From Chryseobacterium scophthalmum (GTDB taxonomy: Bacteria > Bacteroidota > Bacteroidia > Flavobacteriales > Weeksellaceae), in contig NZ_FSRQ01000001.1 of the NCBI RefSeq assembly GCF_900143185.1, positions 682,001-746,000 on the forward strand: a DNA stretch of 64,000 nucleotides, written 5' to 3'. Below, piece after piece: positions 51,337-59,695 of the stretch (the stretch's first letter is position 1; every line of letters starts with the position of its first letter). Position numbers and translations under genes: made by a program. Under the pieces are notes generated by a model. It was not told the DNA's origin and did not search any database. It saw nothing but the letters and a program-made list of their open reading frames with translations.

Positions 51337-52320
51337 TTAAAAAGTATTTACCAATTGATCTATCGTTTCAATTTCTTCTTTTGAAAGATTAATTTCAATA
51401 GCTTTTGCATTTTGAACTGCTTGTTCCGCATTTCTGGCTCCCGCTAAAGCGATGGTAATTCCAGGTCTTTCTATTGTCCATCTTAAAACTAATTGTCCCA
51501 AACTCGCATTATGCTTTTCTGCAATAGGTTTAATTTTATCTAAAAGCTGATTTGTTTTTTCAATAAATTCTGGCTGGAAATGAGGAAGTTTTGCCCGGTG
51601 ATCTCCTTGCTGGAATTTATGATCAGTTGTCATTTTACCTGTCAACAAACCTCTTTCCAACGGACTGTATGCTAAAATAGATTTATTGTTTTCTATACAG
51701 TAAGGAACTGTTTCTTCCTCAATCCCACGATTGACCATACTAAACGGAATCTGGTTGGAAACTAAATTCAGCGTTTTTTCTGCTTCTTCCATTTGCTGGG
51801 CATTATAATTACAAACTCCGGCAAAACGAACCTTTCCCTGATCAATCAATCTTGAAACGGCTTCAAAAGTTTCATCAATCGGTGTGGTAGAATCTGGCCA
51901 GTGAATTTGATATAGATCGATGTAATCTGTGCCGAGTCTTTTTAAACTTTGCTCACACTCATAAATGATGCTCTCTTTTCCTGCGTATTTATAAACATCA
52001 ATGTCTTTTCCGTCATTATTTTTGCTGTGCATTGCAAAATCACCTTTCGCCAAATCCCAACGCATTCCGAATTTTGTAAGAATCTGAACTTTATCACGCG
52101 AAATTCCTTTGATGGCTTCACCTACTATTTCTTCGCTCGTTCCCTGTCCGTAAATGGGAGCTGTATCAATAGAACTTACACCAACATCGTAAGAAGCTTT
52201 GATAGCTTCAATCGCATCGTTTCTGTCTGTGCTTCCCCACATCCAACCTCCTGCAGCCCAAGCTCCAAAAGTAATTGCTGAAATTTCCAAATCGCTGTTT
52301 CCTAATTTTCTGTATTGCAT
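51337..52320 (-). CDS. Aldo/keto reductase
   Basis: 327 aa NADPH-dependent TIM-barrel oxidoreductase. The tetrad is visible: Asp and Tyr in SIDTAPIYGQGTSEE, Lys in ILTKFGMRW, His in LYQIHWPDS. Also IPFSMVNRG and SPLERGLLTGKM as in the YdjG/general-stress AKR group. Probably reduces aldehydes or dicarbonyls. First gene of an operon with DUF3861 and DoxX, divergent from an AraC gene that may control it. Confidence 0.93.
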   Translation of the reverse strand: MQYRKLGNSDLEISAITFGAWAAGGWMWGSTDRNDAIEAIKASYDVGVSSIDTAPIYGQGTSEEIVGEAIKGISRDKVQILTKFGMRWDLAKGDFAMHSKNNDGKDIDVYKYAGKESIIYECEQSLKRLGTDYIDLYQIHWPDSTTPIDETFEAVSRLIDQGKVRFAGVCNYNAQQMEEAEKTLNLVSNQIPFSMVNRGIEEETVPYCIENNKSILAYSPLERGLLTGKMTTDHKFQQGDHRAKLPHFQPEFIEKTNQLLDKIKPIAEKHNASLGQLVLRWTIERPGITIALAGARNAEQAVQNAKAIEINLSKEEIETIDQLVNTF

Positions 52321-52403
52321 TTTATATAATTTTTTATTTAATGAATTGTAAAAAAGATTAATTTAATTTTTATTCGATCTCAAAAAGAGATAAAGAATAG
52401 GCT

Positions 52404-52465
52404 ATTACAAATTTTGACAAAAAAAACGGCAAAATACTTGTAATAATTCTACAACATATTGTAAT
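52404..52465. promoter_or_regulatory. TTGTAAT repeats between AKR and AraC genes
   Basis: Two direct copies of TTGTAAT (52438-52444 and 52459-52465) lie exactly 21 bases apart, and an inverted copy ATTACAA is at 52404-52410. AraC proteins usually bind direct repeats about two helix turns apart. The region separates the divergent AKR and AraC genes. Confidence 0.45.
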
Positions 52466-52473
52466 TTTATTAT

Positions 52474-53316
52474 ATGAAGAGAAAACAGTTTGAGCCTTTA
52501 GAGCTTGATTGCTTTGAAGCTGAGGTTTATCCGTTCCCCAATCACAGTCATACCTATTACGAGCTTGTTTTTATTGTAAAAGGAGCAGGAAATCATCACA
52601 TCAACAAACTGGTAATTCCTTATAAATCCGGAGATCTTTATTTGATTTCTCCCGATGATGAGCATTTTTTTGACATCAAAAAATCAACCAAATTCTGTTT
52701 TATAAAATTTAACGACAGTTATTTTAATTTTCACAAAAACCTTTCTCCGGACGACATTTTCATGGCTTCACCTTTTGATATTATGCGAAATCCTGTATTT
52801 AAAGAAGAAAAATTAAATTTTGATGAGCCGTGCAAAAGCATTTTAAAGAAAACTGTTGAAAATATTTTTGAGTATCACCGGTATCATAAAGTTTCAGATT
52901 CGCCGATTGTCTTTTTCCAGATCATGTCGCTTTTTGGTTTAATCCGTGAAGTTTCAATGAAAAACATGAAGTTTAATATCGACCGGAAAACACCTGAAAA
53001 GGAAGACCTCATCACCTACATTCATAAAAACATTTATAATCCTGAATTTATAAGAATGCATATTATAGCCAAGCATTTCAGCATTTCACCAGGTTATTTC
53101 AGTAATTATTTTAAAAGAAATTTTGAAGTAAGCTATCGTGATTATGTGAAAAATTATAAATTAAGATTAATAGAAAGAAGAATTCTGTCGGGTAAAATGA
53201 CCATGAAGCAGATCGCTTTCGAGTTTGGGTTTACAGATGAAAGCCATCTCACCAATTACTTTAAAAAGCAGATGAAAATAAATCCTTCTCAGTATAAATT
53301 GAAGTTTGCAGAATAA
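52474..53316 (+). CDS. AraC family transcriptional regulator (cupin-type sensor)
   Basis: 280 aa. The N-terminal cupin sensor (VYPFPNHSHTYYELVFIVKG, AGNHHINKLVIPYKSGDLYL) and the C-terminal AraC HTH pair (MHIIAKHFSISPGYFSNYFK; MKQIAFEFGFTDESHLTNYF; KINPSQYKLKF). Probably a small-molecule-responsive regulator of the divergent aldo/keto reductase operon. Confidence 0.9.
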   Translation: MKRKQFEPLELDCFEAEVYPFPNHSHTYYELVFIVKGAGNHHINKLVIPYKSGDLYLISPDDEHFFDIKKSTKFCFIKFNDSYFNFHKNLSPDDIFMASPFDIMRNPVFKEEKLNFDEPCKSILKKTVENIFEYHRYHKVSDSPIVFFQIMSLFGLIREVSMKNMKFNIDRKTPEKEDLITYIHKNIYNPEFIRMHIIAKHFSISPGYFSNYFKRNFEVSYRDYVKNYKLRLIERRILSGKMTMKQIAFEFGFTDESHLTNYFKKQMKINPSQYKLKFAE

Positions 53317-53394
53317 TTTCTCTAAAAATCAAATTTCTGTTTTTAATCACTTTAGAATTAATAAATCTTACGGAAATTTGCAAAAAATAAATCA

Positions 53395-54021
53395 ATGAAG
53401 GTTATAGATGTAGAAAGTTGGAACAGAAAAGAGCATTTTGAGTTTTTTTCTAAAATGAAAAGTCCATATTTCGGATTTACAACGGAGGTAGACTGCACGA
53501 AAGCTTATGATAAAGCCAAAAAAGAAGGTCATTCTTTTTATGCTGTTTATCTTTATAAATCAATGGTGGCAATCAATACTGTGGATGAATTAAAACTCAG
53601 AATTGTTGACGGACAAGTGATCTTGTATGATGAGGTACATGTAGGAGGCACAATTGGAAGAGCAGACGGAACGTTTGGGTTTTCATTTTTTCACTATTCT
53701 CAAGACTTTGAAACTTTTAACGAAAGACTTCAAGAAGAAATTAAATCTGTACAAAATTCTACAGGTTTAGGAATAAGCAACGATGTTTTACCTATTAATC
53801 ACATTAGGCATACTACAATTCCGTGGAACTCATTTACTACCATTTTGCATCCGACAAATTTTGATCCTAAAGAATCTATACCAAAGATTGCATTTGGAAA
53901 ATTCACCATTCGTGAAGGTAAAAAGTATCTTCCGGTTTCTATTGAGGCACATCATGGATTGGCAGATGGGCTTCATTTGGCAAAATATATTGAAGAATTT
54001 CAGAGACAGTTAAGCTTATAG
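53395..54021 (+). CDS. Chloramphenicol acetyltransferase (CAT) family protein
   Basis: 208 aa trimeric-CAT-fold acetyltransferase. The catalytic His motif HHxxxDG appears near the C-terminus as VSIEAHHGLADGLHLAKYI. Other CAT features are the N-terminal SWNRKEHFEFF, FYAVYLYKSMVAIN and the central TIPWNSFTTI. Many genomic CAT homologues in Bacteroidetes have unknown acyl acceptors. Activity on chloramphenicol cannot be inferred. Confidence 0.88.
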   Translation: MKVIDVESWNRKEHFEFFSKMKSPYFGFTTEVDCTKAYDKAKKEGHSFYAVYLYKSMVAINTVDELKLRIVDGQVILYDEVHVGGTIGRADGTFGFSFFHYSQDFETFNERLQEEIKSVQNSTGLGISNDVLPINHIRHTTIPWNSFTTILHPTNFDPKESIPKIAFGKFTIREGKKYLPVSIEAHHGLADGLHLAKYIEEFQRQLSL

Positions 54022-54095
54022 TGGTTGATGGATTTTAGTTGATTGTTGATGGATTAGAGTTCAAAGTACTATAAACTAAAAATATATTCTTTTTT

Positions 54096-54237
54096 CAACC
54101 GCAAAAGAATCAAAAGATCGTACTAGGATTTCGTTATTCAAAAGCTTGCAAAACGATTGGCTATTCAGGCTTTTTAGATTTTGTGAAATTTTGAATTTCT
54201 ATTTATTCAATAATTTCTTTTGAACCTTTTGCGGTAA
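54096..54237. repeat. AACCGCAAAAG inverted repeat, copy 3
   Basis: The left arm (54096-54117, CAACCGCAAAAGAATCAAAA...) and right arm (54216-54237) are imperfect reverse complements. It is the same family as 28340-28496 but with CCGC instead of CCAC. It occupies the gap between convergent CAT and Nudix genes. A short hairpin at 54264-54286 (AATCCTGA...TCAGGATT) may terminate the Nudix gene. Confidence 0.7.
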
Positions 54238-54290
54238 TATATTTTTCAAAAAAATACAAAAGAAAATCCTGAATAAATCAGGATTTTTTA

Positions 54291-55040
54291 TTACCAATTG
54301 CTCAGTCCGTTCTCTAATGCTTTTTTATAATTTTCTTCGTCAAAAGAGTAGAGGTCGGGAGATTTGTGGGCACCGCCACGACGTTGCTCATTTAATTTTT
54401 TGAGAATTTCTAAATTTTTTATTTTTCTGTAAAAATTTCCGCGGTTAAGCTCTTTCCCCAGAATAGTTTCGTATAATTTCTGTAATTCTGAAAGGGTAAA
54501 TTTTTCAGGCAATAAATTATAACCGATTGGCTTATACGTAATTCTTTCACGCAAAGTCAATAAAGCTTTTTCTATAATTTCGCGATGATCCATTGCCAAT
54601 TCTATTTCGTTTAGCTGGCTCAGAGAAATCCATTCACATTTTTCGCTGAGCTCATCTACGACAAGAATTGCATTATCAGGATTGTATAAAGCATAATATC
54701 CTATAGAAACAAAACGCTGTTTCTGCCATAGAGAATCGTCGAAGTCTTCAAAATAAAATTCGCTTCTTTTATTTTTACCAAAAACAGCAAACTCTTCCAA
54801 ATAAACATCAGAAATTCCTGCTCTTTCTTTTAAAACTCGTTTAGCTGCATCATCTATATCTTCTTCTTTTTTTACATAACCACCCGGTAAAAGCCATTGC
54901 TTACGATACGTCATCTGAAGAAGAAGAACCTTTAATTCACTTTGATCAAAACCAAAAACTACAGGGTCTGCAGAAAGGTGCGGAAGAAAAAGATCTTTTG
55001 CCTCCTCAGATTTCTTTAAAAATTGTTGTTGTGAATCCAT
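54291..55040 (-). CDS. Nudix-domain transcriptional regulator (NrtR/AraR-like)
   Basis: 249 aa. N-terminal Nudix fold with a degenerate box GGYVKKEEDIDDAAKRVLKE: the REUXEE glutamates are partly replaced (RVLKER), so hydrolase activity is doubtful. The C-terminal part (LSELQKLYETILGKELNRGNFYRKIKNL) is a winged helix. This architecture is that of NrtR-type regulators; in Bacteroidetes related proteins control sugar catabolism. It is divergent from a sugar transporter gene, its likely target (inference). Confidence 0.85.
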   Translation of the reverse strand: MDSQQQFLKKSEEAKDLFLPHLSADPVVFGFDQSELKVLLLQMTYRKQWLLPGGYVKKEEDIDDAAKRVLKERAGISDVYLEEFAVFGKNKRSEFYFEDFDDSLWQKQRFVSIGYYALYNPDNAILVVDELSEKCEWISLSQLNEIELAMDHREIIEKALLTLRERITYKPIGYNLLPEKFTLSELQKLYETILGKELNRGNFYRKIKNLEILKKLNEQRRGGAHKSPDLYSFDEENYKKALENGLSNW

Positions 55041-55066
55041 AAACTGTTTGTGAATACTTAGTTCGA

Positions 55067-55095
55067 CAAATTTAACATTAAAAATTTAACATTAA
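55067..55095 (-). promoter_or_regulatory. -7 box and tandem 14-base duplication in front of the Nudix regulator gene
   Basis: AAATTTAACATTAA occurs twice head to tail (55068-55081 and 55082-55095). The first copy overlaps a minus-strand -7 box TAAATTTG (55074 to 55067), 27 bases before the ATG at 55040. A perfect tandem duplication covering the -7 to -33 region suggests an operator or a recent slippage event. The remainder of the 55096-55332 gap is AT-rich, with a small hairpin (AAGAGG/CCTCTT, near 55305-55325). Confidence 0.5.
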
Positions 55096-55332
55096 CCCTA
55101 ATAATACAATTCCGAAACTTTTTTTAGATTTTTTTAAACTTTCTCTCTATCATAAACTCATAATGAAGCAATGATATATTTAATTTTATTTAATAATAAA
55201 TTACTTATAATCAAATTTTTAAAGCCCTATTTCTTTCCAACATTGTCTTTGAAATTGATAATTAAGGATAAAATTATTGTCCCAAATTAAGATATTATCA
55301 ACAAAAGAGGTTATCTTAGCCTCTTAATTTTA

Positions 55333-56760
55333 ATGTATATGATAAATAATGAAGTAAAATCTAAAAGGAACTATACGATTCCTTTGATTACTATTACGCT
55401 TTTATTTTTTATGTGGGGATTCATCACATGCATGAATGATATCCTCATTCCATACCTGAAACAACTATTCAAACTGACGTTTTTCGAATCGATGTTGGTG
55501 CAGTTTTGTTTCTTCGGAGCTTATTTTATAGGCTCGTTAATTTATTTTCTGATTTCCATGTCGAGCGGAGATCCCATTAACAAAGTAGGTTACAAAAAAG
55601 GAATTCTTTTCGGGATTTTCCTTGCAGCTTTCGGATGTATTTTATTTTATCCGGCGGCAACATTCTCTTCTTACGGATTATTTTTAGGCGCTTTATTCGT
55701 TCTAGGATTAGGATTTACCGTTCTTCAGATTACCGCAAACGCTTACGTATCGCTTTTAGGTTCAGAAGATTCTGCATCAAGCCGACTGAATATGACGCAG
55801 GCTTTCAATGCTTTCGGAACAACGATTGCCCCGGTTTTAGGCGGACATTTAATTTTTGAATTCTTCTCTGCAGCTGACGGATCTTTCTCAGCAGTGGCAA
55901 CAAGAATTCCTTATTTAATCTTTGCAGGGATTTTATTATTAGTGGCTTTATTGATTTCAAGAGTAAAATTACCATCTTTCCAAACTGCGGAAGAAGAAAT
56001 TGAAAAAGGTTTAGGTGCACTTCAATATCCGCATCTTTTATTCGGCGTTTTTGCGATGTTCTGTTATGTAGGTGGGGAAGTAGCAGTAGGAAGTTTTATC
56101 ATCAGCTTTTTAGAACAACCTCAGATTATGAACCTTAATGAAGTGGTAAGTAAAAACTATCTTTCTCTGTATTGGGGCGGTGCGATGATTGGACGTTTCT
56201 TAGGTGCGATTTCATTAAATCATTCGATCAGTCAAGGAAAGAAAGCATTATATATGTTGGGAGCTGCAGCTGCAGTGTTTCTTGTAATTTTCAGTATTGT
56301 TGATCTTACATTCTCACAAATCAGTTTCTTCTTAGTATTTATTGCTTTAAACTTTGTGGCGTTCTTTGTAGGAAAATCTGCTCCGGCAAGAACGTTATCC
56401 ATCTTTGCAGGAGTCAACGTTTTATTATTGATATCTGCAATGTTAAATCATGGCGAATTGGCAATGTACAGCATTTTAGGAATCGGAATTTTCAACTCGA
56501 TTATGTTCTCTAATATTTATACACTTGCAATTTCAGGATTAGGAAAATACACAAGTCAAGGTTCTTCATTAGTCGTAATGGCTATTTTAGGAGGTGCGAT
56601 TGTTCCTATTTTCCAAGGCTATTTGGCAGATGTTTTCGGAGTACAGCAATCATTTATTATTCCTGTGTTCTGTTATATTGCCATCTTAATTTTTGGTGCT
56701 TATTGTACTAAATATTTAGGACACGTAAAACAAGATGCTGATGCGAAATCTGGACATTAA
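55333..56760 (+). CDS. Sugar MFS transporter, FucP/GluP (FHS) family
   Basis: 475 aa with 12 membrane helices. Family features are FFMWGFITCMNDILIPYLK in helix 1, FFGAYFIGSLIYF, and LQITANAYVSLLG followed by SSRLNMTQAFNAFGT, which are diagnostic of the fucose/glucose/galactose:H+ symporters. Imports a hexose-type sugar; which one is not readable. A second in-frame ATG is two codons downstream. Divergent from the Nudix regulator. Confidence 0.92.
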   Translation: MYMINNEVKSKRNYTIPLITITLLFFMWGFITCMNDILIPYLKQLFKLTFFESMLVQFCFFGAYFIGSLIYFLISMSSGDPINKVGYKKGILFGIFLAAFGCILFYPAATFSSYGLFLGALFVLGLGFTVLQITANAYVSLLGSEDSASSRLNMTQAFNAFGTTIAPVLGGHLIFEFFSAADGSFSAVATRIPYLIFAGILLLVALLISRVKLPSFQTAEEEIEKGLGALQYPHLLFGVFAMFCYVGGEVAVGSFIISFLEQPQIMNLNEVVSKNYLSLYWGGAMIGRFLGAISLNHSISQGKKALYMLGAAAAVFLVIFSIVDLTFSQISFFLVFIALNFVAFFVGKSAPARTLSIFAGVNVLLLISAMLNHGELAMYSILGIGIFNSIMFSNIYTLAISGLGKYTSQGSSLVVMAILGGAIVPIFQGYLADVFGVQQSFIIPVFCYIAILIFGAYCTKYLGHVKQDADAKSGH

Positions 56761-56782
56761 TATTTTTAATTTTATATATTGA

Positions 56783-56806
56783 AAAACCTGCTTTAAAGCA
56801 GGTTTT
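56783..56806 (+). terminator. Terminator of the sugar transporter gene
   Basis: AAAACCTGCTTT (56783-56794) pairs with AAAGCAGGTTTT (56795-56806), with Ts continuing to 56809. Confidence 0.9.
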
Positions 56807-56846
56807 TTTGTTAGTTATCTAATTTATAATCAAAAAAATTACACTT

Positions 56847-58274
56847 TTACAATTTAGAGGCTGAAGGTTTCTCTGGTGTTGCATCAATAACATAAGAATG
56901 AATATTTGTTCCTAATTTCTTATTTAATGAATCAACATTTTTTTGAATATTTGATACATTATTTAATTCTTTTTCACTGTAACAGACGGCAATAAATATC
57001 CCATTTTTATTTTTTTCAACTTCCAAATATTTTACAAGTTGAATTTCAAGGCCATTCCAGAATTTAGAATTATTTGCTTGCTTTATTTCTATTAAAAATT
57101 TATTATTATATCCGCTGCTGAATTTGAAATCTACTGGACCTCTTCCTAAATTTACCTCTCTGTTCAGATCAATATTATTAGCTTCGCAGTAATGAACTAC
57201 AATTCCATAAAAAATTAATTGAACAGCTTCCTCTTTTTTATGTTTTTTATTATCATTCCAAAGCAATTTATATCCCGAATTATTTTCTAAAAAATGAACA
57301 AAATTATTTACAACTGTATGAACAAAATTTTCAAAATCTTTATCTGAAATAACATCTATATTTTTTATTTGATTCTCTTTAGTAAATTCTTCTGTAGTAT
57401 TTATCCATTGATATAATCCACTAGCATCTTTAACTATATCATATGGATTCGAACCTGTTCTTTTTAAAAAATCTTCAAAATTATTAACCCATTGTCTATT
57501 TTGTCTGGCAATCTGAATTAAATCCGATTTTTTTAAATTTCCTTTTATTTCTAAACTATACTGTTCTCTAATTTCTTCATTCAAATTATCCCAACAGTAA
57601 TCCCAAAAATCACTAGCATTTATAGTTGGAAGTTCTCTTAAAAACTTTTGTGGTACTAATATTATAGCTTCTTTATTATATGGATTTATTGGTAAGCTGA
57701 CTTCTTTAGACTCCCATCTATTAAATCTATTATTAAATTCATATTGCTTAATTTTTATAATATCTGTTTTTACACCATGTTTTGTGCAAATACGCTGAGT
57801 GTATTCTATTAATTCCCTTTTTACCAAAGTAGCAGTCATATCACTTATTCTATCGCACCCAAAACCTAAATTAAACAATCCTATTTCTTCAAAAAAATTG
57901 TAATTCGTAACTCCCATTTCAATAGAATCAAAAATAGAGTCAACAATTATTTTAGAAAAACTACCACCAGATCCTGATCCTCCTGTATCACTTTCTGCAT
58001 AGCCCAAACAGATTTCAGAAACCTCAGGAAAACTCATCATTCTCAGAAGCTGTTTGTATCTCATGTCAGAATTATTTTTTTTAGAAACAGCTGCTATTTC
58101 AAATGCTTTATTAAAAAAAGATATTGTATTATCATATGACTTCCCAAATAATTCATCTTCAGCCTTAAACAACAAAAATGGATCTATAAATAATTTTGTA
58201 TCACGCTTTAAAATTGGATCAAACCATTTATCATCCAAATCACGAGCTATGTTAAAAATAGTTGAGAATTTCAT
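56847..58274 (-). CDS. Orphan protein with a PD-(D/E)XK nuclease-like C-terminus
   Basis: 475 aa, no signal peptide or membrane segment. I do not recognise a named family. The C-terminal part has a restriction-nuclease-like pattern: Glu373 (NREVNLGRG), Asp382 (GPVDFKF), Glu396-x-Lys398 (FLIEIKQ) and Gln412 (GLEIQLVKYL). The N-terminal part starts KFSTIFNIARDLDDKWFDP, has a Gly/Ser segment (TGGSGSGGS) near residue 98 and FGCDRISDMTATLVKREL. Such stand-alone proteins often belong to defence or mobile loci, but no partner gene is adjacent. Nuclease activity is inference. Confidence 0.7.
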   Translation of the reverse strand: MKFSTIFNIARDLDDKWFDPILKRDTKLFIDPFLLFKAEDELFGKSYDNTISFFNKAFEIAAVSKKNNSDMRYKQLLRMMSFPEVSEICLGYAESDTGGSGSGGSFSKIIVDSIFDSIEMGVTNYNFFEEIGLFNLGFGCDRISDMTATLVKRELIEYTQRICTKHGVKTDIIKIKQYEFNNRFNRWESKEVSLPINPYNKEAIILVPQKFLRELPTINASDFWDYCWDNLNEEIREQYSLEIKGNLKKSDLIQIARQNRQWVNNFEDFLKRTGSNPYDIVKDASGLYQWINTTEEFTKENQIKNIDVISDKDFENFVHTVVNNFVHFLENNSGYKLLWNDNKKHKKEEAVQLIFYGIVVHYCEANNIDLNREVNLGRGPVDFKFSSGYNNKFLIEIKQANNSKFWNGLEIQLVKYLEVEKNKNGIFIAVCYSEKELNNVSNIQKNVDSLNKKLGTNIHSYVIDATPEKPSASKL

Positions 58275-58677
58275 AAATATGCTTTTTATTATTTTTTCTT
58301 GCTAAGAAGAATGTTATTCGAATATAAAGAATCATTTATTTCAAATAATACGGATTTCCGTAATTCCAAAAATAAATCCTAATAAATTAAAAATCTTCCG
58401 TATTTCTACTGAAATAAATATTCTAAGCATAATAGGAGATTAAAACAAACCACCACATACCAAAGACTCAAATCATTAGATCAAGCATTCCGCACTTCTA
58501 CAAAACCTCTAAACCGATAGATTAAACTCATTGTACAAGTACAGAATATTTTATCTACCAGAATAAACTCTCCGTCACACTACAAAAAGTTTAAACCAAT
58601 TGTTTTACTCAAATGAAAAAATGATTATCTTCATGCTTGAAATATTTAGATAATTTCTAACAAAAACACACTTGATT
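58275..58677. other. 403-base non-coding gap with one perfect palindrome
   Basis: No coding sequence seen. TACGGA-TT-TCCGTA (58349-58362) is a perfect palindrome, and the half-site TCCGTA recurs at 58397-58402. It could be an operator for the minus-strand nuclease-like gene, which starts 75 bases away. The remainder is AT-rich, and no clear TAnnTTTG box was found for the DUF6261 gene. Confidence 0.4.
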
Positions 58678-59382
58678 ATGAAAATTTCATTCACAAGGCT
58701 GAGTACAAAAGACTTGGCTACACTTACCCAACGTATTATTAATACTTCAGATTCCGGTACGTATGGAGTCATTGCTAATCATCCGCTTCTTACAGAGCTC
58801 AAAACAAATTATGCAGATTACGATGCTGTTTACACCAAAGAAACATTCAGTGGTAAAGGTGCAGATGTTGCAGGTGCAGACAGAAGCAGAGATATTGCTT
58901 TCAGAAGCTTAAAAAACTTCCTGAACGGATACCGGAAAATGGGAACCATGCCCAATTATCATCTTGCCGAAGATTTATTTGAGATTTTTAAAGCGTACAG
59001 TCTCAATCTTGACAAAATGAGCTATTCGTCCCAAACCGCACAGATGAAAAAACTCATTGAAGAACTTGAAACCTCAGAAAATATTCAAAAGCTAAACGCT
59101 CTTTCGTTACTTCCGTCTTTCAATGAAATGAAGTCTAAACATGAAGACTTCGAATTGTTATTTGCAGAACAGGCAGGAGCGAATGCCCATCTCAGACAAA
59201 TGAAAAATGCATCAGCAATTCGCAGAGATCTCGAGAAAATTTTAAAATCTTTCCTCAATCTCATCACCGCTATGAAAGATATTCAAGATTGGAAATTGCT
59301 GTATGCAGATCTTAATGAACTGGTAAAAGCAGCAAAAAATTCTACATTAAATAAACCCGAAAATAATATCCCACAATCTTAA
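58678..59382 (+). CDS. DUF6261 family protein
   Basis: 234 aa from ATG 58678 (MKISFTRLSTKDLATLTQRI); a TTG two codons earlier is open. All-helical, soluble, with GADVAGADRSRDIAFRSLKN and NYHLAEDLFEIFKAYSLNL as in DUF6261 proteins common in Bacteroidetes. Function unknown. It is convergent with the SDR gene across a repeat-rich gap. Confidence 0.75.
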   Translation: MKISFTRLSTKDLATLTQRIINTSDSGTYGVIANHPLLTELKTNYADYDAVYTKETFSGKGADVAGADRSRDIAFRSLKNFLNGYRKMGTMPNYHLAEDLFEIFKAYSLNLDKMSYSSQTAQMKKLIEELETSENIQKLNALSLLPSFNEMKSKHEDFELLFAEQAGANAHLRQMKNASAIRRDLEKILKSFLNLITAMKDIQDWKLLYADLNELVKAAKNSTLNKPENNIPQS

Positions 59383-59389
59383 AAAAATT

Positions 59390-59441
59390 CCCCTCCTTTG
59401 GAGGGGTGGCGAAAATTCAAAGAATTTTTGACGGGGTGGTT
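59390..59441. repeat. CCCCTCC-TTT-GGAGGGG repeat element
   Basis: CCCCTCC (59390-59396) and GGAGGGG (59400-59406) form a hairpin with a three-base loop. AAAATTC-AAA-GAATTTT (59412-59428) and GACGGGGTGGTT follow. I recall CCCCTCCTTTGGAGGGGTGGC...GACGGGGTGG as a common Bacteroidetes repeat, but copy number cannot be checked here. Confidence 0.65.
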
Positions 59442-59458
59442 ACATAATTGGAAACTAG

Positions 59459-59568
59459 CGTCAGTTCGAGTTTTTTCGTAGCAAAGTGGAGAAAAATGTA
59501 TCGAGAACCGAATTTAAAAACATAAACTTCTCGATACGCTTTTTTGCAAAAACTACTCGACGTGACGG
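59459..59568. repeat. CGTCAGTTCGAG / GTATCGAGAA inverted repeat with a third half-copy
   Basis: The left half has CGTCAGTTCGAG (59459-59470) and GTATCGAGAA (59498-59507). The right half mirrors it: TTCTCGATAC (59528-59537) and CTCGACGTGACG (59556-59567). A third half-copy (TTCTCGATAC 59644-59653, ACTCGAACTGACGG 59672-59685) follows the terminator. The modules stand in fixed order, so this is a dispersed element rather than chance. Confidence 0.7.
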
Positions 59569-59593
59569 CTTGACGAATAAATATGAATCATAA

Positions 59594-59624
59594 AAAACGA
59601 GAACCTTTTACAGATTCTCGTTTT
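59594..59624. terminator. Bidirectional terminator between DUF6261 and SDR genes
   Basis: AAAACGAGAA (59594-59603) pairs with TTCTCGTTTT (59615-59624), 11-base loop, T-rich on both strands. Confidence 0.8.
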
Positions 59625-59695
59625 AATTTTTGCTTTAAAATAGTTCTCGATACAAATTCTTTCAGAATTTTACTCGAACTGACGGAAGTTGATCA

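Noticed and set aside
53395..54021. CAT-family gene as an antibiotic-resistance determinant
   Set aside because: The catalytic motif is present, but chromosomal CAT homologues are widespread with unknown acceptors, and the context shows no mobile element.
58464..58477. AGACTCAAATCAT sequence similar to the 33012 box
   Set aside because: The left half-site lacks TGA and no TAnnTTTG follows at 22-23 bases on either strand.
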